From CADCTQ01 sp963844325 (GTDB taxonomy: Bacteria; Bacteroidota; Bacteroidia; Cytophagales; 172606-1): a stretch of 64,000 bases of DNA. The stretch covers positions 6,882,001 to 6,946,000 of the forward strand of contig CAWJNV010000002.1 in the NCBI GenBank assembly GCA_963844325.1, written 5' to 3'. The notes beneath the pieces were generated by a model. That model made no database searches. It saw only the letters and a list, made by a program, of their open reading frames with translations, and had not been told where the DNA came from. A program made the position numbers and the translations under genes. Below, in pieces: positions 37,851 to 46,660 of this stretch (positions are counted from its first letter, which is position 1; each line of letters opens with the position of its first letter).

Positions 37851-39401
37851 ATGAAAATTCAAATCCTGCAAAACGTTAACCGCACACTGCGCGTAAAATC
37901 AGCCCTGCTGGTGTGCTTCGTACTGCTTTACAATGCCTTTTTCTGGGAAGAAGCATTCGGCGTCAACCTCTTCCTGTTCTCAAGCCTGCTCCTTACGGCA
38001 ACCCTGCTTATCCAGCCGTCGCGGCCCCGGCCGGCCGGGTGGGTCGCCTTCGCGTTTACCCTGTTGTCGGGGCTCATGGTGGTGTGGCACAACTCCTTCG
38101 TCAGCAAGCTGGCCCATCTGGCGTCGTGCTTCGTGACGGTCGGCTTCCTGCACGAGCCCCGCTTGCGGTCGGTGTTGTACGCGGCCTGGTACGTGAGCCG
38201 CACCACCTGGGAGACGGGCCTGCAAGGGCTGCCGCTGCTGGGACGGGCCCTTGCCGGCCTCCTGCCCCGGGTGGCCGTGTTTAAAGGGGCCCCGCGGTGG
38301 TTCAAACTGCTCACCGTGCCGGGCGCCTTCTTCAGCGTGTTCTTCATCATCTTCAGCATTGCCAACCCCGTATTCGCGGACCTCGGGGCCCGGCTCGGGC
38401 AGTACGTCGGGGAAGCACTGGAACTGCTTTTCACCGGCTTTTCGCCCCTGCGCCTGCTGTTCATCCTGCCGGGCGTATACCTGGTGGCACTGGCACTGTA
38501 CAAATGGGACATTCCGGAAGTATACGGCCAGGAAAGCAGGGAGACGAACGTGGTGGTGCGGCGCCGCCTCCGCCGGAAGCTGGCCCAACTGGCCGGCATG
38601 ATTGCCCTCAAAAACGAACGGCAGGCGGCCCTGCTGCTGGTGGTTTCGGTAAACGTGCTGCTGCTCGTGGTGAACGCCATCGACGTGCGGTGGCTGTGGT
38701 TCAACTTTGACCCCAGGCAGGCGGGCAACCTTACCAAACTGGTGCACGAAGGCACCTACATGCTGATTCTGAGCATCCTGCTGTCGATGGGCCTCCTGCT
38801 CTACTACTTCCGGGGCAACCAGAACTTCTACGCCGGCAACGGCCCCCTGAAGGTAGCCGCGTACACCTGGCTGTTCCAGAATGCCGTGTTGTCAATGTCG
38901 GTGCTCATCCGCTGCGGGTACTACATCAGCGAATACGGCCTGGCTTACAAGCGCATCGGGGTCATTATTTTCCTGGGACTGGTGTACTTCGGGCTTTTTA
39001 CGCTCTACCGGAAGATCAGCGGGCAGAAGTCGTTCTATTACCTGCTGCGGACCAACGCCTGGGCCGCCTACGCCGTGCTGATCGGGCTCAGCCTCGTCAA
39101 CTGGGACGTACTCATCGTGGCGTACAACCTGAACTCCCGGCACGTGCACAGCCGCATCCTCGACACCCCGTTCCTGCTTAACCGTTCCGACAAAACGCTG
39201 CCGCTGCTCGACGCCCACCGCGACAAGCTCCGGGCCTTCTCCGGCTACACCTACTACGGTGAAAGCAGCTTCGAGCACCTCCACAGCATCGAACACCTCG
39301 ACCGCCGCATCGCTCACTTCCTGCGCACCTACGAAAGCCGCACCTGGCTCTCCTGGAACTACACCGATTACCGCACCTACCAGTACTTCAAGCAGAAATA
39401 G
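37851..39401 (+). CDS. DUF4173 multi-pass membrane protein
   Basis: This 516-residue protein has about nine to eleven hydrophobic helices and the DUF4173 landmarks: NVLLLVVNAIDVRWLWFNF, HEGTYMLILSILLSMGLLLYYFRGN and FQNAVLSMSVLIRCGYYISEYGLAYKRIGV. The last 90 residues are soluble and aromatic-rich (NSRHVHSRILDTPFLLNRSD). Its function is unknown; the family is often next to winged-helix regulators. The stop codon TAG (39399-39401) directly abuts a heptameric repeat. Confidence 0.88.
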   Translation: MKIQILQNVNRTLRVKSALLVCFVLLYNAFFWEEAFGVNLFLFSSLLLTATLLIQPSRPRPAGWVAFAFTLLSGLMVVWHNSFVSKLAHLASCFVTVGFLHEPRLRSVLYAAWYVSRTTWETGLQGLPLLGRALAGLLPRVAVFKGAPRWFKLLTVPGAFFSVFFIIFSIANPVFADLGARLGQYVGEALELLFTGFSPLRLLFILPGVYLVALALYKWDIPEVYGQESRETNVVVRRRLRRKLAQLAGMIALKNERQAALLLVVSVNVLLLVVNAIDVRWLWFNFDPRQAGNLTKLVHEGTYMLILSILLSMGLLLYYFRGNQNFYAGNGPLKVAAYTWLFQNAVLSMSVLIRCGYYISEYGLAYKRIGVIIFLGLVYFGLFTLYRKISGQKSFYYLLRTNAWAAYAVLIGLSLVNWDVLIVAYNLNSRHVHSRILDTPFLLNRSDKTLPLLDAHRDKLRAFSGYTYYGESSFEHLHSIEHLDRRIAHFLRTYESRTWLSWNYTDYRTYQYFKQK

Positions 39402-39505
39402 TCATTGGTCAATGGTCAATAGTCATCGGTCAGTAGTCATTTGGCCTTGATCAATGCACCAATAACTATTGACTACTGTACAAATGACCATTGACCAATG
39501 ACCAC
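39401..39505. repeat. Inverted repeat with heptameric arms (GTCAATG family)
   Basis: The left arm (39401-39444) is exactly six 7-nt words (GTCATTG, GTCAATG, GTCAATA, GTCATCG, GTCAGTA, GTCATTT) plus GG. The right arm (39459-39505), reverse-complemented, starts with the same words and diverges in the middle. The stop codon of the DUF4173 gene ends on the first base of the arm. An ATG in the right arm (39498) is in frame with the next gene but is unlikely to be its start. Confidence 0.88.
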
Positions 39506-39527
39506 TGTACCCCTAACCACCTTACCC

Positions 39528-40325
39528 ATGCCTCAACTTTCCTTACGCAACACCTGGCTGTGGCTCACGGCGTTCAGCGTCGCCATGGGCTTTCTGGAAA
39601 CCGCCGTCGTGGTGTACCTGCGGGAACTCTATTACCCCACGGGGTTCGCCTTTCCGCTGGCGCCCATCAAGCCCGGCGTGGCGGTCACGGAACTACTGCG
39701 GGAGGCGGCCACGCTCCTCATGCTGCTCAGCGTGGGCGTGCTGGCGGGCCGCACCGCCGTGCAACGCTTCTCGTTCGCCATTTACAGCTTCGCCGTGTGG
39801 GACCTCTGCTACTACCTGTTCCTCAAACTGCTGCTCGACTGGCCCGCGTCGCTGCTGACCTGGGACATTCTCTTCCTGATTCCCGTGCCCTGGGTGGGCC
39901 CCGTGCTGGCGCCCTGCCTCGTGGCCCTCACCATGACCGGGCTGGCCGTCGTGGCCGTCCGGCTCGAACGGCGGGGGTACGCCCTGCGGTTTACGGCCGC
40001 CGCGCAGGGGCTCTGGTGGGCCGGCAGCCTGCTCATCCTGGCCAGCTTCATGGGCGACTACGTGGCGTACGTGCAGCAACACCAGCGGGACCTGTGGACG
40101 GCCTCCGGCGGCACCGACCTGTTCAGCGAGGCCCCGGCCTACGTGCCGCAGTCGTTCAACTGGTGGCTGTTCGGGCTCGGGGAAGCGGGCCTGCTGGCCG
40201 GCATTGCGCGTTGGATTTGGCAGACAATTGTGCAAAAACCGGCCGTGCTGCTCCGAAACCTGCCCAAACGTACCTTCGCCAACCCCGACGCCGGGGGCTT
40301 CTCCGATTACCTCAATGGCCTGTAG
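39528..40325 (+). CDS. Multi-pass membrane protein of the exosortase N operon
   Basis: This 265-residue protein has about seven hydrophobic helices (NTWLWLTAFSVAMGFLETAVVVY ... SFAVWDLCYYLFLKLLLDWP). I recognise no assigned domain. It is 48 nt upstream of the VIT-domain gene and on the same strand, so it is likely part of the exosortase N operon. I choose ATG 39528, because the in-frame ATG at 39498 is inside the repeat arm. A role in processing or anchoring exosortase substrates is only inference. Confidence 0.78.
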   Translation: MPQLSLRNTWLWLTAFSVAMGFLETAVVVYLRELYYPTGFAFPLAPIKPGVAVTELLREAATLLMLLSVGVLAGRTAVQRFSFAIYSFAVWDLCYYLFLKLLLDWPASLLTWDILFLIPVPWVGPVLAPCLVALTMTGLAVVAVRLERRGYALRFTAAAQGLWWAGSLLILASFMGDYVAYVQQHQRDLWTASGGTDLFSEAPAYVPQSFNWWLFGLGEAGLLAGIARWIWQTIVQKPAVLLRNLPKRTFANPDAGGFSDYLNGL

Positions 40326-40373
40326 GCCATTTACCCGCTATTTGCATCTCATCGCACCTTCTTTCTCCATTCC

Positions 40374-42890
40374 ATGACTACGCTTCAGAAACCTGCCTAC
40401 CGGGACGATGTATGGCTCCTCGGCCTGGGATTTATTATCTTGTCGGGAGCCATTTTTGCGTGGCCCGTGTGGTTCGGGCAGCAGCAGGCGGGAGAAGGCC
40501 TGTTCTTCGGTCTCTTCTCAACCCATTACATCCTCTGCCTGGTCTACGGGGTTGTCCTGCTGGCTACGGGCTTCATGCGTTTCCGGTGGCGCATCAGTCA
40601 CGGCAGCATCCGGTACTCGCTGCTGTGGCTCGTGCTTTTCCTCATCAGCGCCTACGCCCTCAACCGCGAAGTCCCCGTATTCCAGGAATCGGCCGGCTGG
40701 CTCAGCGGCTACGTAGTATTCGCCTCGGTGGCTTGCATTGCCTACGGTTTTTACGACAGGCTGCCCGTGGCGGGGCGCCCGGTGGTGTTCTTCGCGTTGG
40801 GCGCGGCCTTCGTGCTGTTCGTGTACCTGGCCCTGTACCTGATGCCCTTTTACGTAGTCGGGTTAATGGCCTTTTTCGTACTGGGCATCTCGCTGCACGC
40901 ATTCGTGCCGCTGCTCTTCGTGGTGTACCTCACCGTACTCTTCTTTCGCGAAGCCAAAACCAAAGCCTACCGCCGGGCCCTGGCCGCCGGCATTGGGCTG
41001 CCTCTCCTGTTTGCGGCGTATTTTTCCGTCCAATGGTACGCCGTCATTCAGAAACAGGAAAGCGCTCAGCTGGCGCTCTTTGACCGTCCGGACGTTCGGC
41101 TCCCCACGTGGGTGGTAATCGGGCAAAACCTGGGCAAAGACTGGGTGGCCGAAAGACTGCTGAAGGCCGAACTGGTGTACGACACGCCCATACGGAACGG
41201 ACACTTTGAACTGATCCCCAGCCGGACCTCTTTCGACGAAGTACGGCAGCACGACCCGCTGGTGGTGATTGCCGACTTTTTCTTCCCGGCTCCGCTGCTG
41301 GAGGCCAGCGACCGGCTCAAAATCCTGGAAGCCTTTTACGACGCCCGCCACCAGGCCCAGGAAAGGCTGTGGTCGGGCAAGGACCTGGAAACGGTACACG
41401 TTGCCACGCAGACGCGCATTTACCCGGGCTACCGCCTGGCTTACACCGAAAAGACGCTGACCATCCGCAATACCGGCTACCAAAGCCGCTGGCGCAACAA
41501 CCAGCAGGAAGCCATTTACACGTTTTACCTGCCCGAAGGCTCGGCCGTTACGTCGCTCTCCCTGTGGATCAACGGCAAGGAGGAGCCCGGCTACCTCACC
41601 ACCCGGAGCAAGGCCGACTCGGCGTACCGCACGGTGGTAGGCGTAGAGGCCCGCGACCCTTCGGTGGTGCACTGGCAGGAAGGCAACACGGTGTCGGTGC
41701 GGGTGTTTCCCTGCATGCCGTCCGAAAACCGCCGCTTTAAAATCGGGGTCACCTCACCCCTGCGCAAGGAAAACGACGAGTTGGTGTACGAAAACATCTA
41801 CTTCCAGGGTCCCGATTGCAGCGGCGCGGTTGAAGACGCGCAAGTAAAGTTTGAACCGGACGCCCCGCGGGGAGCGACGCCCGTGGCCTTTTCCGCCGGC
41901 CGCCTCCAGACCTACCACGGCCACTACCGGCCCGACTGGTCGCTCCGCTGCAAGGCGACGCCCGTAGCTGCCGGCGCCTTCTCCTTCGGGGGCCGTTCGT
42001 ACGCCTGCCGGGAAGCGGTAGCCGCCTACGACAACTTCCGGCCGGGGGCCGTGTACCTCGACCTGAACCACGCCTGGAGCCGCGACGAGGTAGAAACCGT
42101 GTGGCAGTCGGTGCGGAAGTACCCGGTCTACGCCTTCACCACCGAGCTGGTCCGGTTGGAAGAGACCAACTACCGGGCCGTGTTCGATGCGTTGCGGGAC
42201 CGCACGTTTTCGCTGTTCCCGCTCCACACCATCCGGGAACCCGGGCGGGCCCTGCTGGTGTCCAAAAGCGACGGCCCCACCCCCAACCTGAACGACCTGA
42301 AGGGCAGCGGCTTTTACGACGGCACGGTGGGGTTCCTGGCCAAAAAGCAGCCCCTGCGGGTGTTCCACCTGGGGCCGCACCTGTCGCCCTACCTCAAAAC
42401 GCTGGGTGAGTTCCGGGCCCTGCAACTCGATTACGGCACGCCCGAAGCCCTGGCGGCCCTGCTGAAAGACGGCTGGTTCCTGCGCTCCCCCGAACGGGAG
42501 GGCCTGGTGTCGGTGGGGCGGGCCGGCATGCTGATCGCCGCGACCGATGCACCGGCCGCTGCCACGGCCCCCGACCACCTGCTCCGGCTGTTTGCCTACA
42601 ACGACATCCTGCGGAAGGTAGGGGGTGACTACGCCAAGCCCGAAGCCCTGCGCGAAGACCTGGTGGCCGCCGCCCGGCAAGCCTACGTGGTAACGCCGCT
42701 GTCGAGCCTGGTGGTGCTCGAAACGCAGCAGGATTACGACCGGTTCGGCATTACCGCCAGCAAAGACAGCCTCCGGAACGCCTCTGTTCATTCGTCCGGG
42801 GCCGTGCCCGAGCCGCACGAGTGGCTGCTCATCCTGACGGCCGTGCTGGTGATGGCCGCCTTCCTGGTCAAATCGCATTTTCTCAAGTAA
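40374..42890 (+). CDS. XrtN-system VIT-domain protein (exosortase N substrate)
   Basis: This 838-residue protein has about ten N-terminal hydrophobic helices (residues 15-225), then a VIT (vault/inter-alpha-trypsin) domain (EKTLTIRNTGYQSRWRNN ... VVGVEARDPSVVHWQ ... NRRFKIGVTSPL) and a soluble C-terminal half. The last 30 residues, beginning VPEPHEWLLILTAVLVM and ending in SHFLK, have the layout of a PEP-type exosortase sorting signal: PEP box, hydrophobic helix, basic end. It fits the TIGR04477 family, sorted by exosortase N. The exosortase gene starts 3 nt after its stop. The protein should be processed at the C-terminus in the envelope. Confidence 0.88.
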   Translation: MTTLQKPAYRDDVWLLGLGFIILSGAIFAWPVWFGQQQAGEGLFFGLFSTHYILCLVYGVVLLATGFMRFRWRISHGSIRYSLLWLVLFLISAYALNREVPVFQESAGWLSGYVVFASVACIAYGFYDRLPVAGRPVVFFALGAAFVLFVYLALYLMPFYVVGLMAFFVLGISLHAFVPLLFVVYLTVLFFREAKTKAYRRALAAGIGLPLLFAAYFSVQWYAVIQKQESAQLALFDRPDVRLPTWVVIGQNLGKDWVAERLLKAELVYDTPIRNGHFELIPSRTSFDEVRQHDPLVVIADFFFPAPLLEASDRLKILEAFYDARHQAQERLWSGKDLETVHVATQTRIYPGYRLAYTEKTLTIRNTGYQSRWRNNQQEAIYTFYLPEGSAVTSLSLWINGKEEPGYLTTRSKADSAYRTVVGVEARDPSVVHWQEGNTVSVRVFPCMPSENRRFKIGVTSPLRKENDELVYENIYFQGPDCSGAVEDAQVKFEPDAPRGATPVAFSAGRLQTYHGHYRPDWSLRCKATPVAAGAFSFGGRSYACREAVAAYDNFRPGAVYLDLNHAWSRDEVETVWQSVRKYPVYAFTTELVRLEETNYRAVFDALRDRTFSLFPLHTIREPGRALLVSKSDGPTPNLNDLKGSGFYDGTVGFLAKKQPLRVFHLGPHLSPYLKTLGEFRALQLDYGTPEALAALLKDGWFLRSPEREGLVSVGRAGMLIAATDAPAAATAPDHLLRLFAYNDILRKVGGDYAKPEALREDLVAAARQAYVVTPLSSLVVLETQQDYDRFGITASKDSLRNASVHSSGAVPEPHEWLLILTAVLVMAAFLVKSHFLK

Positions 42891-42893
42891 ACC

Positions 42894-44294
42894 GTGAACC
42901 GCAACGTGCGTGCCTCCCTGTCCCTGCCTCCCTCCCACCGGCTGGCCGACCTTTCCCTGACGGCCGCGTTGCTGGGGAGTTGCCTGCTGGCGGCGGTCCT
43001 GCGCTTTGCCCCGGACTACTGGCTGATGGACGGCCCCTTCCTCCTGGGCTGCGTGCTGGCGCCGTACCTGTTCATCGTGCGGGGGCCGGGCCGGTACGCG
43101 TACCGCTACGCCGTACCGGCCGCCGGGCTGGCGCTGCTGGCCGCGTGGGTTCCCCTCCAAACGTTTGGATACGGGGCGTTTGCGTTTGCCCTCCTGTTCC
43201 TGCTGGAAGTGCGGCTGGGCCGGCTCAACCCGCTGCCGGTGCTGCTGCTGGGACTGCTTTCGCCCGTGTTCCGGTACGTAACCGAGGTGTTCGGCTTCCC
43301 GATCCGGCTGCAACTGAGCGCGGCGGCGGGATGGCTGGTGGGCCGGATGGGTACGCCCGTCGAGGTGCAGGGCAACGTGCTGGTGCGCGACGGCTTCGCC
43401 TTTGCCGTGGACCCGGCCTGCGTGGGGCTGCAACTGGTCACGGTTTCCTTCCTGGTCGCCCTGTTCCTGCTGGCCCACCTGGAGCGGACCACCGGCCGGC
43501 AACTCTCCGGCCCGCTCACGGGATTGGCCCTGCTGGCAACCGGCGGGCTGGTGGTGCTGGCGAACCTGATCCGGATCGTGCTGCTGGTCGTATTCCGGCT
43601 CCTGCCCGACTCGCCGCTGCACGACCTGGCCGGGCTGGCCTGCCTGGTGGCGTACGTGGTGCTGCCGGTCTACTTCCTGTTCGGCTTCCTCTACCGCCGG
43701 GCGGGGCGTGCCGCGGTGAAAGCACCGGCCCAACCCGGTAACCCCTCGTGGCGCCGGGCGGCCGGGCCGGCGGTGCTGGTGGCCGCCCTGGTGCTGCTGC
43801 CTTCCCCGGCACCGGCCACGCGGACCGGGTCGTTGCCCCTCCCCTTCGAAGCGTTGCCCGGGTACGGGCGGACGGCCCTGGCCGGCGGCATCACCAAGTT
43901 TGCGCAGCAGAACGCCCTGGTGTACGTAAAACCCATTGCGGCCTTTTACAGCACTGAGCACAGCCCGCTGGTCTGCTGGCGGGGCAGCGGCTACGCCTTC
44001 GGCCAGATTGACGAACGGCGCGTGGGCGGACTCCGGGTGTACACCGGGGAACTGACCAAGGGTGCCGACGTGCTGTACACGGCCTGGTGGTTCGACAACG
44101 GGACGCACCGCACTACTGCCCAGTGGGAATGGCGCTGGCGGATGCTGCGCGGCGCCCGGCCCTACAGCCTCGTCAACATCAGCGCCGCCACCCCCGCCGG
44201 GTTGCAAAAAGCCTTGCGGGAGACATTGGATTCTAGACAGGAGACACCAGACATAAGACGGGAGACGGAAGTGCCCGAACGAGATGACTCGTGA
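42894..44294 (+). CDS. xrtN: Exosortase N
   Basis: The 466-residue membrane protease/transpeptidase begins at GTG 42894, 3 nt after the VIT gene. It has about eight transmembrane helices and the exosortase triad: Cys176 in VDPACVGLQLV, Arg227 in NLIRIV and His243 in SPLHDLAGL. A periplasmic C-terminal domain follows (STEHSPLVCWRGSGYAFGQID ... EWRWRMLRGARPYSLV), as in XrtN. It should cut the PEP-type signal of the neighbouring VIT protein. The last 25 residues (ETLDSRQETPDIRRETEV...) are encoded by the left arm of a heptameric repeat, so they are probably not part of the original enzyme. Confidence 0.9.
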   Translation: MNRNVRASLSLPPSHRLADLSLTAALLGSCLLAAVLRFAPDYWLMDGPFLLGCVLAPYLFIVRGPGRYAYRYAVPAAGLALLAAWVPLQTFGYGAFAFALLFLLEVRLGRLNPLPVLLLGLLSPVFRYVTEVFGFPIRLQLSAAAGWLVGRMGTPVEVQGNVLVRDGFAFAVDPACVGLQLVTVSFLVALFLLAHLERTTGRQLSGPLTGLALLATGGLVVLANLIRIVLLVVFRLLPDSPLHDLAGLACLVAYVVLPVYFLFGFLYRRAGRAAVKAPAQPGNPSWRRAAGPAVLVAALVLLPSPAPATRTGSLPLPFEALPGYGRTALAGGITKFAQQNALVYVKPIAAFYSTEHSPLVCWRGSGYAFGQIDERRVGGLRVYTGELTKGADVLYTAWWFDNGTHRTTAQWEWRWRMLRGARPYSLVNISAATPAGLQKALRETLDSRQETPDIRRETEVPERDDS

Positions 44295-44406
44295 AATAAA
44301 AAACCTACAGTCTTTTGAATACCAGCCCATTGTCTCCTGTCTAGTGTCTCCTGTCTCACGTCTGAAATCCAGTGTCCCTCGTCTTATGTCTCCTGTCTAA
44401 TATCTA
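44217..44406. repeat. Long heptameric inverted repeat overlapping the exosortase 3' end (AGACAGG family)
   Basis: The left arm (about 44217-44268), with words AGACAGG, AGACACC, AGACATA, AGACGGG, is inside the exosortase coding sequence. The right arm (about 44330-44406) is longer and, reverse-complemented, has AGACAGG, AGACATA, AGACGAG and then a second set ending AGACAGG, AGACACT, AGACAGG. Alignment requires one extra 7-nt unit (CCAGACA) in the left arm. It ends 5 nt before the next gene's ATG, filling the whole gap. Confidence 0.85.
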
Positions 44407-44411
44407 CTCTA

Positions 44412-45839
44412 ATGCGCGTAAAGTTTATTCTTCCGGCGCTTACCGAGGCCAAAAGCCCGTACTGGCGCCCCATCAAGTATTCCCTGTTCCCGCCGCTGGG
44501 CCTGGCGACGCTGGCCGCCTACCTCGCCCCCGACGACGAGGCTACCCTCCAGGATGAACACGTGGAAGAACTCTACCTGGACGATACCCCCGACCTCGTG
44601 GTGATCCAGGTGTACATCACCAACGCCTACCGGGCGTACGCCCTGGCCGACCACTACCGGTCACGGGGCTGCTACGTGTGCCTGGGCGGCCTGCACGTGA
44701 CCTCCCTGCCCGACGAGGCGGCCCCGCACGCCGACAGCATTTTCCTCGGTCCCGGCGAAGAAACGTTTCCGCGTTTCCTGGCCGACTACCGGCAGGGACG
44801 GCCGCAAAAACGGTACTTCTCCCCGGTACGCACGCTGGCGGGCATTCCGCCGGTGCGCCGCGACCTGATCAACCGGCGTTTGTACCTGGTGCCCAACTCC
44901 ATCGTGGTGACCCGCGGCTGCCCGCACCACTGCGACTTCTGCTACAAAGACGCTTTTTTCGAGGGCGGCAAATCGTTCTACACCCAAACGGTGGACGACG
45001 CCCTGGCCGAAATCGACCGGCTGCCGGGCCGGCACCTGTACTTCCTAGATGACCACCTGCTGGGGCACACCAAGTTCGCGGCCGCCCTGTTTGAGGGAAT
45101 GCGGGGCATGAACCGGGTGTTCCAGGGCGCCTCCACCGTGGACGCCATCCTCCGGGGCGACCTGATTGAAAAGGCGGCCCGGGCCGGCCTGCGCAGCGTG
45201 TTCATCGGCTTCGAAACGCTGAGCCCCGGCAACTTGCAGCAGAGCAACAAAAAGCAGAACCTGGGCAAAGACTACCGCAAGGCCATCGAGCGGCTGCACA
45301 GCCTGGGCATCATGATCAACGGCAGTTTCGTGTTCGGACTCGACGAAGACGAACCCGACGTGTTTGCCCGCACGGTAGACTGGGCCGTGCAAAACGCCAT
45401 TACCACGGCCACGTTCCACGTACTGACGCCGTACCCCGGCACCAAACTCTTTACGGATATGGAGCAGGCAGGGCGCATCCTGCACCGGCAGTGGGACCGC
45501 TACGACACCCGGGAAGTGGTGTACCAGCCCGCGCGGCTAAACGCGGCGGAACTCAAAGCCGGCTACGACCGGGCCTACCAGGACTTCTACAGTTGGACCA
45601 ACATTGCCAAAGCCAGCCTGCAACACGAGCAGGTAAAGCACATGGTCAAGCACTTTGCCTACGCGGGCGGCTGGAAAAAATTCGAACCGCTGTGGAATTT
45701 CATCATCAAATCGCGGGGGCTCAACGGGATGCTGCCGCTGCTCGAAGCCACTCTTTCGAAGGTTGACCAAAAGCCGTCCCGGCCGGTACCCGCACCACCC
45801 GTTGCGGCGGCCCCGGCAATCCACGCGGAGCCGGTTTAA
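44412..45839 (+). CDS. B12-binding-domain radical SAM protein
   Basis: This 475-residue cytosolic protein has an N-terminal cobalamin-binding-like domain (residues 1-140: FPPLGLATLAAYLAP ... VCLGGLHVTSLPDEA) and a radical SAM core with TRGCPHHCDFCYKD (Cx3Cx2C near residue 170). FIGFETLSPGNLQQSNK and HSLGIMINGSFVFGLDED are typical blocks of this class. Substrates include methylated or rearranged metabolites; this one is unknown. The C-terminal 60 residues end in a Pro/Ala tail. It is 5 nt downstream of the repeat and may be co-transcribed with xrtN. Confidence 0.9.
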   Translation: MRVKFILPALTEAKSPYWRPIKYSLFPPLGLATLAAYLAPDDEATLQDEHVEELYLDDTPDLVVIQVYITNAYRAYALADHYRSRGCYVCLGGLHVTSLPDEAAPHADSIFLGPGEETFPRFLADYRQGRPQKRYFSPVRTLAGIPPVRRDLINRRLYLVPNSIVVTRGCPHHCDFCYKDAFFEGGKSFYTQTVDDALAEIDRLPGRHLYFLDDHLLGHTKFAAALFEGMRGMNRVFQGASTVDAILRGDLIEKAARAGLRSVFIGFETLSPGNLQQSNKKQNLGKDYRKAIERLHSLGIMINGSFVFGLDEDEPDVFARTVDWAVQNAITTATFHVLTPYPGTKLFTDMEQAGRILHRQWDRYDTREVVYQPARLNAAELKAGYDRAYQDFYSWTNIAKASLQHEQVKHMVKHFAYAGGWKKFEPLWNFIIKSRGLNGMLPLLEATLSKVDQKPSRPVPAPPVAAAPAIHAEPV

Positions 45840-45848
45840 TACTGATCC

Positions 45849-45916
45849 GTTGTTGGTTGTTCGTTATCCGTTGTTCGTAATACCTTGACTCACAGGTAGT
45901 ATTGAACAACCAACTA
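45849..45916. repeat. Heptameric inverted repeat (GTTGTTC family)
   Basis: The left arm (45849-45885) has words GTTGTTG, GTTGTTC, GTTATCC, GTTGTTC and then GTAATACCT. The right arm (45894-45916), reverse-complemented, has GGTTGTTC followed directly by AATACTACCT. Pairing thus needs a 14-nt (two-word) loop-out in the left arm. It begins 9 nt after the radical SAM stop. Confidence 0.75.
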
Positions 45917-45997
45917 CGTAACCATGAAATCATTTTAGTATAATGTCCCGGCTTCTTTTTATTTCTTCTGTTCATTTGCCTACCAGCCTCATTGTGT

Positions 45998-46546
45998 ATG
46001 TCAGTCAGCACGCAAACTATACCCCACGGCAAAACCCTGAACGCGAAAGCCATTGCGGCGTCGCGGCGCCGGGTCCGTTATTTGTTGGTGTTCTTCATCG
46101 TTGGCCTGGTGGTCAGCGGCCTGACGGCGTTCCCGCTGGTATGGGAAGTAGGGCTGCTGCACCGGTACCTGGGTGAAGGGTCTACGGCCGGCAGTTGGTG
46201 GCCGGGGCTTGCCGCCTGGATTACCCGGGTGTACGCGGGCCTGGCCGAGACGGATGCGAAGCATCCGTTCCTGCTGTACGGCACCGATTGGCTGGCGTTT
46301 GCCCACCTCACCATTGCCCTGGCCTTCTGGGGTCCGCTCAAAAACCCGGTGCGGAACGTGTGGGTAATCGAGTTCGGCATGATCGCCTGCGCGATGATCC
46401 TGCCGTTGGCCTTTATCTGCGGCCCGGTCCGGGGCATTCCGTTCTACTGGCAACTGATCGACTGTTCGTTCGGCGTCATCGGCATCATTCCCTTGTGGCT
46501 GGCCCGCCGGGAGGTAAAGCGGCTCGAAGCGTTGGGCGTGGTCTGA
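45998..46546 (+). CDS. Hypothetical membrane protein
   Basis: This 182-residue protein has four to five hydrophobic helices (RYLLVFFIVGLVVSGLTAFPLVW ... WLAFAHLTIALAFWG ... MIACAMILPLAFICG ... GVIGIIPLWLARREV). I recognise no family name with confidence. I start at ATG 45998, since a TTG slightly upstream adds nothing. It stands alone between the heptameric element at 45.85 kb and the TonB gene, and no enzyme motif is visible. Confidence 0.75.
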   Translation: MSVSTQTIPHGKTLNAKAIAASRRRVRYLLVFFIVGLVVSGLTAFPLVWEVGLLHRYLGEGSTAGSWWPGLAAWITRVYAGLAETDAKHPFLLYGTDWLAFAHLTIALAFWGPLKNPVRNVWVIEFGMIACAMILPLAFICGPVRGIPFYWQLIDCSFGVIGIIPLWLARREVKRLEALGVV

Positions 46547-46660
46547 ATTCACCAAATAATTTTTGGCGGCTTTTGTGGAAAACCAACCGGGGTGGCATCT
46601 AAGCATAAAAGCAGCGCGCGGCTTTTTCCCTTTCAAACACCATTTTAACGAAGCTTTGTC

